Assembly: GCA_002179805.1 (NCBI GenBank)
Contig: NAVB01003658.1
Coordinates: forward strand, 1 to 15,255
Reading direction: 5' to 3'
DNA: 15,255 nucleotides
Source of the DNA: Acanthamoeba lenticulata
Taxonomy: Eukaryota > Discosea > Longamoebia > Acanthamoebidae
Each line of letters starts with the position of its first letter. Positions within the stretch are counted from its first letter, which is position 1. The notes beneath the pieces are model-generated. The model worked only from the letters and a program-made list of their open reading frames with translations. It searched no databases and was not told the origin of the DNA. The position numbers and the translations under genes are program-made. Shown in pieces: positions 8,301 through 15,255 of this stretch.

Positions 8301-10744
8301 CACCGAGAGCCACCGCCTCCTGGGCGAGCAGCGGCGTCGGCACGAGCGGCGCCGCCAGAGCGCGGCAGGAACGTCGGCGCGCCGCCGGCGGTCCAAGGCG
8401 GATCATGTGGCCGACGTGCGCCGGCGGGACCGGCTCGGCCGCCGACGCGACTCGACCGAGCTCTCCTCGTCCGACGACGTGCAAGGCAAGGGCAAGGAAA
8501 AGGCCGACGACGACGATCTCGACAACAACAAGGCCGGTGGGCGGCGCGTCGGCGCCGAGTCCGCACGATTCGAGGTCAAGCCGCGCTGGGAGGAGGAGCA
8601 GGACGAAGACGACGACGAGGGCAAGAGCAGCAGCAGCAGCAGCGAGGACGCGGCGCGGGCCCAGATGCAGTCGCGCGAGCGCCAGATCCGGCTGGAGGAC
8701 GAGGAGGACCGGGCCGGGCGACTGATTCACGTCCTCGGCAGCGACGATGACCGGAAGACGACGACGGCGGACGACGATGAAGACGATGAGGATGACAACA
8801 ACAACGACAACGACGCGGAGCGCGACGACGATGACGTCGACAGCGCGTTGTTGGAGCAAAAGCGGAGGAACATGCGGCGCGTGACGAGCTTCGATGATCA
8901 GCTGGCGCGGAAGAAGAAGAACACGCTCTCGCGGTCTCAGCAGCACGCGACTGCCCTCGACGTCGAGGCGGCGGCAACGAAGAAAACCAAGAAGGCGTCT
9001 TCGAAGAGGTTGAGCAGCGCCAAGAGCGAAGGCGAAGGCATCAGCGACCGCGTCAAGAAAGCGAAGAAGCGCGACGACGGCGAGGACTCGGAAAGAGCGA
9101 AAGCGAAGAAAAAGAAAGAGAAGAAAAAGAAGAGCGGCTCCGCGCGCAAGACGGCCAAGACCGACGACGTCGAGCGTGAGAAGACGAAGAGCAAGAAGAC
9201 CAAGAAAACGAAGACGACCAAGAAAGCGAAAGCGAAGGAGGAGAGCGCCAACGAAGAGCGCAAGATCCGCGCGTGGCTCGAGGAGCTCCACCTGCCCATC
9301 GAGTATCTCAACCTCCTCAAGCAAGACGGCTTCGACGACATGAAGACGATCCAGCTCATCACCGGTACGCTCCCCTCCTTGGCCTTCTTCTTCATCATCA
9401 TGATTGTCATCATCTTTGCTCACAATGTCGATCGATGGCGCGCACGCACGTGCAGAGGAGGAGCTGGCCGACATCGGGATCAGCAAGACGGGCCACCGCA
9501 AGCGGATCATGCGGTGGGTCAAGCAGCACCCGGCCTCGCCTGTCTACTCGCCCCGGGGCGGCCCGCCCTCGACCGCCATCTTTGACGTCGGTGGCGGCAG
9601 CAGCAGCGCCGGCGGCAGCTTCGACTTCTTTGCCGCCGCGGGCGCCGCGGGGACGAACCCGAACCCGACGACGGCGGCGTCAACCGCCAGCGGTGTGCCG
9701 ATGGGGAGCCGCCTGTCCTCGTTCTCGTTCTCGCCGTTCGCGTTCCTCAAAGCGCGCAACAGCGTGAGCGGCGCCGGCAGCGGCAGCGTCGAACTCTTCC
9801 GGTCGCCGCACTCGATCAGCATCGACTCGCCCAAGGAGGAGCAGGCCCGCCGGTTGCAACAGCAGCAACAACACCAGCAGCAGCAGCAGCAGCAGGCCAG
9901 CCGGCAGCTCAACGGCGGCATGCCGCACTCGATCAGCATCGAGTCGCCCCGGGAGGAGCGCGCCCGCAAGCTGCGGCTCAAGCTCCAGCGCAACTCGCTC
10001 GCCGCGCCGCTCGTCCTGCAGCCGATGCTCCGCGGGGCGTCGTCGCCCGCACTGTCTGCCCGCGGGGCCGCGAGGCGGGACGCCGCCGCCGTCGCGGCGA
10101 CGGCCGGCCCTGCCGCGTCGCATCTCTCGGCGATGACGGCCCGGCCCGCGGGCTCGGGCCTGGCCAACGTGTCCTCGAGCAGCCCGCCCGTGCGGCGCAA
10201 GCACGAGGCCGTGCCGCTTTCGCCCGTCGCGAAGAGCAAGAAGCGCGACGACAGCAGCGAGGAGGACGACGACGAGGGCAGCAGCGGAAGCGGAAGCGAC
10301 TTTGACGATGACAGCGACACCGACAGCGAGGCGGCGGAGCGGCGGCTCTATGCGACGTCTCCCGTGGCCTCGCCGCGCAAGGTGACCATCGCGGCGACGC
10401 CAGCGGCGATGCTGGTCACGCGTAGCCGCGTCGAGCCGCACAAGGTCTACGTCCGCAACAACGTCCAGCCGACCTCGGGCGCGCCGCTCTCCCCGCGCAA
10501 GCACCAAATCACGCCCATTCCGATCCCCAACACGACGGCCAAGACGTCGTCTACGACGTCGTTCCTCTCGCGCTTGCCTTCGTCCTCGCCCACGTCCTCC
10601 TCGACTTCCTCGCCCTCGTCCTCGCCGCCGTCGGCCTCGGGCTCCCCGTCGCTCTTCTGCACGCCGACGTCGCCGCGGCTGCCGGCCTTCACGCGGAAGC
10701 CGCTCCCAAGACCGCCGCAGCGGCCCACGACGCCCCGCAGCTGA
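5327..10744 (+). CDS. Ankyrin-repeat and SAM-domain protein, 1569 residues
   Basis: Ten exons: 5327-6446, 6526-6617, 6690-6763, 6843-6948, 7010-7068, 7127-7234, 7330-7458, 7551-7670, 7752-9364 and 9456-10744, summing to 4710 nt. Domains: a possible coiled coil at about 70-105 (IAQLEAELRRENEKLERLM) followed by RKKKRR; a Lys/Glu-rich block at 137-166; five to six ankyrin repeats at about 374-588 (GWTPLHCACAAGHVNIILFL, DGCTALHYL, NGETVLHYAAFRGKSTAVRF, AGETALHLACYSGSLDTVNA, NGTPLDIAKR); long acidic then basic low-complexity sequence at about 600-1100; a SAM domain at about 1105-1163 (IRAWLEELHLPIEYLNLL, ELADIGISKTGHRKRIMRWV); then a Ser/Pro-rich tail with polyQ, two PHSISI motifs and PLPRPPQRP. 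Ankyrin repeats and SAM domains both bind proteins, so a scaffold role is inferred; no enzyme domain is seen. The basic clusters could be nuclear localisation signals. Intron 7235-7329 is read as GC-AG. ATG at 5327 is followed at once by a second ATG (5330); either could start. Confidence 0.93.
6457..6482 (+). repeat. (CT)9 followed by T9 in intron 1 of the ankyrin/SAM gene
   Basis: Nine CT units (6457-6474) run into a T tract to 6482, inside intron 6447-6525. It lies about 45 nt before the acceptor CACAG at 6521-6525 and may act as an extended pyrimidine tract. Confidence 0.85.
7235..7329 (+). other. GC-AG intron within the ankyrin repeats
   Basis: The donor is ACCAA|GCACGT and the acceptor CTGCAG|CGCGGG. 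Using it gives DINATTNAGETALHLACYSG, an ankyrin repeat of normal spacing. The adjacent GT (CAC|GTCTTC) is phase 0, and none of the acceptors I examined restores the frame while keeping the GETALH core. The intron body is very AT-rich. Confidence 0.75.
9806..9973 (+). repeat. Tandem PHSISI[D/E]SP motif separated by polyQ
   Basis: Two copies of a 17-residue unit are encoded at 9806-9856 (PHSISIDSPKEEQARRL) and 9923-9973 (PHSISIESPREERARKL). Between them lie 13 codons of CAG/CAA with one CAC (9857-9895), then a short linker. The copies differ only by conservative changes, suggesting an internal duplication with selection on the protein sequence. Confidence 0.9.
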
Positions 10745-10875
10745 CCCGATCACTTCACGTGCAAAGACGAAAAGACAAGCAAGTTGGACAACGAGCCCAA
10801 CTTCTTGTCGTTGTTGTTGTGCCAAGTAAAAACGAATCAATAAAAGACATGAAAAGAAAGGCCAGAAGCATTCTC
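10745..10875. other. 131-nt convergent intergenic gap
   Basis: The gap lies between the TGA of the ankyrin/SAM gene (+) and the TAA of the amidase gene (-). It contains one plus-strand AATAAA (10839-10844). No equivalent signal is visible for the minus-strand gene. Confidence 0.7.
10839..10844 (+). terminator. AATAAA polyadenylation signal for the ankyrin/SAM gene
   Basis: A perfect AATAAA lies 95 nt after the TGA at 10742-10744. This is a normal spacing for a poly(A) signal. Use of the site is inferred. Confidence 0.55.
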
Positions 10876-12464
10876 TTAGTATGCGGAGCGGATGACCGTG
10901 GAAAAGTTGCCGTAGCGCGCCGACATGAGGGCTGTGTAGGTCGTGCCCTGAGCGAGTACGATCCGGACATGCATGAGTTGACCACAGGAAGGAGGCAAAG
11001 CGCGTCGAGTGGAGAACGTACGCCGTTGAGAACCGGGCGGGTGGAGAGCACCCGGAAGATGCCCGGAAGGTTCACGTTGGACCACCCCAGCAGCTCCATG
11101 CCCCTGATGTGCCCCCCCCCCCCAAACCCCCGCCAAACGCCAAACGTCAGCCACAACCACAAAAGAACGGAAACGACAAACGAGCCACGAACCGGTTGGC
11201 GACGCTGCGCCGCTCATCTCCGGGCGCCTTCCAGTGGTCATAGTTGGTTTCCACCTGCATAGAGGACATGAGCGGCCTTCACGAGAAGGGGGGCGGGTGA
11301 GGTTGGAGGCCATACTTCGAACCAGCGCCCGTCATCCACGTTGATGTACCACACATCGCGCGCGTATTCCCTGCGATCATCTTCAGGTCAGAGCGGCACG
11401 ATCTCAAGAGACAGGCAGACGACGCACCGGTCGCGCGTGATCACGGCGCCTTCTCCGCTCTTCGTGCCGCCCACGATGATGTAGGCCGGCGCGGCGACAG
11501 GCGTGTGCGAAAGCGCGGCCACCGCGTCGGTGAAATTGGCTGCGTCGTCATGTGTCAATTAATTGGACCTCGCAGTGAGTCGGACAAGAGGGGGAAGAGA
11601 AGTACTCTTGTGACGCAGCGTGTTGCGGAGGAGGAAGCACGACGCCGTGGTGCCGGGCACAAACAGGGCCATGAGAAGGTTCTCCACAGAGTTGCCGCTC
11701 TCGCGCTGGTCGAGCGAGATCGAGAACGCGCCGGGCCGCATGCCCGTGAGGACGCCCACGTAGCCGGCGTAGGACGTCGCTGTGGCGCAAGAGAGAAGCG
11801 AGTCACCGCGTCAAAATCGCGACAGGGACAGGGACGGACGCAGGGGCGGCACGGAGTACCAAGGAAGACGGTCTTGCCCTGGGACTGGAAGTCGACCTCG
11901 ATGGTCAGGTTGCGCAGAACGCTGGCCAAGTTGAAGTCCAGGTTGCCTGCGCAGGGGAGACAAAATGAAGACTTGTCATCAAAAGAACGAAGAAAGCGAA
12001 GAGAGGGGGGGGGGGGGAAGCGCACGGCCGTGGTAAATAGCCCCGTCGGTGCCCTGCGCAACAATCGAAGTGCAAGCGGCCTCGACTTCGTAAATCAGAT
12101 TAAGCAGCACGGCCTCGCCCAGCGACATGCCCGTCGCCTTGGCCGCCGAGGCAATCTCGCCCCCATATTCGCCCAGGTAGCCGGAGCGGCCAAGCTCATC
12201 CGCGAGCCCCAACACGATGGAGACCAGGTAGTCGGGGATGAACTGGCCGATCAAGCCTACGGCCTGACGCAGGCCCTCGCCGTAGAAGGGCATCATGTCG
12301 GCCCAGGGCCACCTCTGCTCCGGCGGCAGGTCCAGGTTCACCACCCACCGACGCGGAGCCTCGTCGCCGAGCCCTCCTGGCATGTGCCCAGGAGCGAACG
12401 AGGCCGCCGCCACGCAGGCGAAGAAGAAGAGGCCGAGAAGCGCGCTCACAACCGCCACCTTCAT
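10876..12464 (-). CDS. NAAA: N-acylethanolamine acid amidase / acid ceramidase family hydrolase
   Basis: The family hydrolyses the amide bond of N-acylethanolamines or ceramide in acidic compartments. Exons in transcript order: 12464-12026, 11946-11860, 11779-11606, 11539-11428, 11370-11316, 11254-11193, 11103-11022 and 10947-10876, giving 360 residues, essentially the length of human NAAA (359). A signal peptide opens the protein (MKVAVVSALLGLFFFACVAA). NLIYEVEAA is followed by CTSIVAQ, so Cys131 should be the N-terminal nucleophile exposed by self-cleavage. Arg147 and Asp150 in YHGRNLDF and Asn293 in ETNYDHW sit at the spacing of the other catalytic residues. AGYVGVLTGMRPGAFSI, YIIVGGTKSGEGAVITRDR and YTALMSA complete the family pattern. 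The donor after 11606 was chosen over one after CTGC because it gives a gap-free match. All key residues are intact. NAAA is preferred over ASAH1 on length alone, so substrate preference stays open. The gene lies 101 nt downstream of TAF2 on the same strand. Confidence 0.95.
11112..11123 (-). repeat. G12 run next to a 3' splice site (transcript strand)
   Basis: The plus strand has C12 here, followed by AAA and C5, so the amidase pre-mRNA reads G5-TTT-G12 ending 7 nt before the acceptor CAG of intron 11104-11192. The acceptor therefore has a G-run in place of a pyrimidine tract. Confidence 0.85.
12005..12017 (-). repeat. C13 run just after the first donor (transcript strand)
   Basis: The plus strand has G13, so the amidase pre-mRNA carries C13 starting 9 nt inside intron 11947-12025. 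It is complementary to the G12 run in a later intron of the same transcript. Confidence 0.85.
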
Positions 12465-12565
12465 CTTGTATGCGCCAGAGGAATGAACAAAACTGCAATA
12501 CAACAAGAAACTCGACTCGCCGATTCACTTTTCTTGCGTCATTTCATGAAAGTCGAGCGCGTGCG
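12465..12565 (-). other. 101-nt spacer between TAF2 and the amidase gene
   Basis: Both genes are on the minus strand, so this short spacer must hold the TAF2 3' end and the amidase promoter and leader. No AATAAA or strong TATA box is visible. A TTGTATTGCAG (12490-12500, minus strand) could be the acceptor of a leader intron, but no donor is clear. Confidence 0.5.
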
Positions 12566-15227
12566 TCAAGAAATGGACTCGCCGCCGAGCTTGATCTTGA
12601 GGCGCTTGACCACGGGCGCGCCGCCCTCGGTGTCCTCCTTCCGACCGAGCGGGGTGGCCTCCAGCCGCGCGCTGTTGATGCCTCCGCCGTTGCTCGTGGA
12701 CGTGGCGACGCCCGGGCTCATGGGCCCGCCGGCTCCCGACGTGCTGGCGGTCAGACTGCCGCTACCGCCGCCGCTGCCGCCTGTGCTGCCGCGGAGGTGG
12801 GCGCCGCCACTACCGCCGCCGCCGCCGCTGCTTCCACTGGTGCTGTCGCTCAGCTTAGCGCGCACGAGCCGGATCTTGCCGGTGCTGCTGTCGAGGCTCG
12901 CCATGAACTTGCCCTGCTCCAGGTCCACCTCGCTCGACTTGCGCTTGGCCTGCAACACATACAGGATGATGTCAGCACACACACAAGGGCTTGGCCTGCG
13001 GCAGTGGAGGGCCAAGGAGGGAGACCTCTGCGGCGGCGCGACGGCGACGATCGGCGACGGGCTCGCGGCCGCCCATGGGCGCGGCGTCGCCCAGCGGCGC
13101 GAGGGCCTCGACCTGGGCCAGCAGCGAGGCCGACGAGGACGAGAGCGAGAGCAGGCCGTCGCCGAGGTTGACCCGGTAGGCCTCCACGAGGGTCAGCCGC
13201 AGCCGCAGGTCCCACGCCGACACGGGCCCGCTGTGCAGCACAAAGGCGGCGGTCAGTCAGCCAGTCAGTCAGCTGCGAGAGCTCATGTCTCGATGACGAG
13301 GACGAGGTTGATGATGATAAGGACGCACTTGAGGAAGGACCAGATGCGGTTGCAGGCCTGGTCGTGGAGGCGGCGGGCGGGCGAGGTGAGCAGCTGCGCG
13401 GCCTTGTAGCGGATGAACGGGTCCGGGTCGGACTCGATGAGGCCCATGACGAGCCGCACGACATCGCCCTGCGGCAGGCCGAGCTCGCCCAGGGCCTTGA
13501 GCGCCACGGCCCGCACCTTGCGGTAGTGGCCGTACTGGGCGTAGCCCATGAAGAGGTCGAGGTCAAGCCGCGCGCGGCCGGCGGCCTGCAGGCGCTTCAT
13601 GACCCGGAGACACGCCACGGTCACCCGGTTGTGGTACGACGGCAGCAGGCGCTCGAGGTGGAGGAACCGCTGCGCCTGCTTGAGGATGGCCTCCCAGCCC
13701 TTGGCGCTCTTCGGCTGCGTGTTGCCTGCCGAGAGGATGAAAAATGACGATGACGATAAAGGTGATGATGAAGAAGGGACACCGTGATGGGGCGTACCGA
13801 GGGCCTCGATCACGGTGGCGAGGTAGGAGTAGTCCGAGTAGGGATTGCCCGTGTTGTCGTTCTGCTTGAGGAGGTGCAGCAGAAAGTCGATGACCTCGTC
13901 CGGCGAACAGCCCTCGGCATCCCGCACCTGCGCGCGCGGGTGATCCCAGCTCGCTTCAGCAGCCGAGCACAAGGGCCAAGAGCTGAGATCAGAGCTGGAC
14001 AAAGTACGAGGGAGAGGGCCACGGGGATGGCCTTTTGGACGTGGTAGACCGCAAAGTCGCTAAAGTCGTTCGGCCGCATGAGGGAGGCCTCGTCCCCGTC
14101 GTAGAAATACGACGCCCGGAAGTACCGGAGCAGCGCCTCCTGCGCGGCCGCGCTCGCCTGCACGGCCCGGCACACACGGTGTGGTGAGGTCCCTCTGGGA
14201 GCCCGTACACTCATTTCAAATCACGCGGAAAGGACGGGGGAGGTACCTCGCCGCGGATGCGCCCCAGGGTCTCGGCGGCAAAGGCGCGGATGCGGTAAAA
14301 CATGCGCGGGTTCTCCATGAGCGAGGCCAGCGCGGCCACCGCCGCGGCCGAGTTGCACTCGCCCGTGCCCTGCACGCCCTCGTACTGGGCCACCACGTCC
14401 CGGTCCAGCTCGATCTGGTTGATCCACATCTTCTCCGGCTGACGGAACTGCACCTTCCTGTCATTATTTGGCGATTAAATTGAATAAAATAAAATAAAAT
14501 AAAATTAGTAAATTAAAATAAAATGAAACCATAGCAACGACTCGGTGGCGGGTGGTACCGAAGCATCTCAAACTCGGGGTCGATGCGGATCCAGAGGATG
14601 GGTGTGTCGGATCGTGGCTGCGGGACCTCGGGCTTCTCATCCTCCTTCTCCTGCGCGTTCGGATCGCCGCCGCCGCATGAGCCAAAGAGGGCGTCCGAAG
14701 CAAGAAACAAAGGGACACAAGACACAGATGGAAGAGAAGAGGCTGACCTCTCGTTCGTCGCCGGGCTGACCCTTCTTGCGGCGGTTTTTGCGGAGGCGCG
14801 AGTAGCACGGTAGGTCGGTGCCAAAGAGCTCCTCTTCGAGGTCCAGCAAGTGATCGTGTGCGCCGTCCACCTCATGCACGCGCACTGCGAGCTTGTTGCT
14901 CTCGGCCTTCCCACCTTGGCGCACCGCGAACTCGATCTGGCGCGCACACAAGAATGTGTGAGGCATGTGCGGAATGCGAGGAAGATGAGCCGTTCTAGAG
15001 ACGAACCAAGTGGCGCTTGCGGTTGAACCAGAAGCCGCACTCGACCTCGACGCAGCCGGAACCCTGGATCCAGCGCTGGCCAAAGCCGTCCTTCTTGAGG
15101 TCGTGCCCGGTGAGCTTGGCGATGAGCTTCAGGAACAGGCGCAGCGACAAGGTGGGCGGCGGTGTGCCCGGCTGTGTTTCTGGTGGCGCGATCAAGTGCT
15201 GCAACACTTTCCGCATCGCGTCCAGAC
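12566..15227 (-). CDS. TAF2: Transcription initiation factor TFIID subunit 2 (5' partial)
   Basis: Nine exons in transcript order: 15227-15007, 14936-14748, 14650-14559, 14457-14247, 14157-14008, 13927-13798, 13725-13329, 13230-13026 and 12949-12566 (TGA 12566-12568). They give 658 residues of the C-terminal part; more exons lie beyond the right edge. TAF2 is a TFIID subunit with an M1-aminopeptidase-like fold that helps bind core promoters. Seen: QRWIQGSGCVEVECGFWFNR, CYSRLRKNRRKKG, PILWIRIDPEFEMLRKVQFR, ELDRDVVAQYEG, KQNDNTGNPYSDYSYLATVI, LLPSYHNRVTVACLRVM and YAQYGHYRKVRAVALKALG, all in TAF2 order. The helical repeats end in SFLNGPVSAWDLRLR. A Gly/Ser linker and a short basic end (KRLKIKLGG) close the protein, in place of the His/Lys-rich tail of animal TAF2. 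Splice sites agree in phase throughout. The peptidase-like domain is outside the window. Confidence 0.94.
14483..14506 (-). repeat. AAAAT-type pentamer repeat in a TAF2 intron
   Basis: On the plus strand AATAAAATAAAATAAAATAA repeats four to five times, then decays into more A/T-rich sequence up to about 14525. It lies in intron 14458-14558, which is far more AT-rich than the flanking exons. Confidence 0.8.
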
Positions 15228-15255
15228 CTGCATTTATATTTTTGTTTTATGAGAA
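15228..15255 (-). other. 3' end of a TAF2 intron at the window edge
   Basis: The minus strand reads an AT-rich stretch ending in AAATGCAG immediately before the first visible TAF2 exon. The exon opens with two bases completing a codon, so this intron is phase 1. Its donor lies outside the window. Confidence 0.8.

Noticed and set aside
8119..9522. A 467-codon open frame antisense to the ankyrin/SAM linker
   Set aside because: Its Leu/Val/Arg-rich translation is the mirror of GAC/GAG/AAG-rich codons on the plus strand. The plus frame connects in phase to ankyrin and SAM exons, so the antisense frame is a composition artefact.
11606..11643. Alternative donor CTGC|GTCACA for intron 3 of the amidase
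   Set aside because: It is also phase 1 and gives an open frame, but it removes four residues (RHKT replaced by P) from a helix that otherwise aligns without gaps to family members. The GTACTT donor is preferred.
11505..13409. A 634-codon plus-strand open frame across the amidase and TAF2 genes
   Set aside because: It crosses two well-supported minus-strand genes and their introns, and its Arg/Gly/Pro-rich translation has no domain. It reflects high GC content, in which stop codons are rare.
1..15255. Search for mobile elements, tRNA or rRNA genes, CRISPR arrays or bacterial operon features
   Set aside because: No terminal repeats, transposase motifs, cloverleaf structures, regularly spaced repeats or Shine-Dalgarno-led gene strings were found by eye. 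Almost all sequence is explained by six intron-rich genes.

Overview
The window looks like nuclear DNA of a free-living amoeba, most likely Acanthamoeba or a close discosean relative. This rests on GC-rich exons, many short introns (about 56-101 nt), very tight gene spacing on both strands, and protein families typical of eukaryotes. No bacterial operon, mobile element, CRISPR array, tRNA or rRNA was seen. I built the gene models by hand. Each one was checked by joining exon phases, so that every complete model sums to a multiple of three with no internal stop.

Layout, left to right. (1) 1-885 (+): 3' part of a JMJD6-type JmjC oxygenase with an acidic serine-rich tail. (2) 1041-3531 (+): an eight-exon gene for a 666-residue secreted protein of unknown function. 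(3) 3585-4417 (-): a maltose/galactoside O-acetyltransferase of the hexapeptide-repeat family, convergent with gene 2 and only 53 nt from it. (4) 4418-5326: the only long gene-free stretch. It is a divergent promoter/leader region with a perfect TGACGTCA palindrome and an AG microsatellite. (5) 5327-10744 (+): a ten-exon gene for a 1569-residue ankyrin-repeat plus SAM-domain protein with very long low-complexity linkers. (6) 10876-12464 (-): an eight-exon N-acylethanolamine acid amidase / acid ceramidase family enzyme (360 residues). (7) 12566-15227 (-): the 3' part of the gene for TFIID subunit TAF2, nine exons visible, running off the right edge.

The genes do not form a pathway. Two act in the nucleus (JmjC, TAF2), two are expected in the secretory or lysosomal route (unknown secreted protein, amidase), one is a cytosolic acetyltransferase and one is a probable scaffold protein. 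I see no undescribed multi-gene system. The most unusual features concern splicing: two GC-AG introns with the same donor hexamer GCACGT, a donor consensus with C at +4 in 26 of 36 introns, four stop-free introns whose length is a multiple of three, and complementary C13 and G12 runs in two introns of one gene. Also notable are a duplicated PHSISI motif flanking polyQ in the ankyrin/SAM protein and a sharp drop in GC3 inside the secreted-protein gene.
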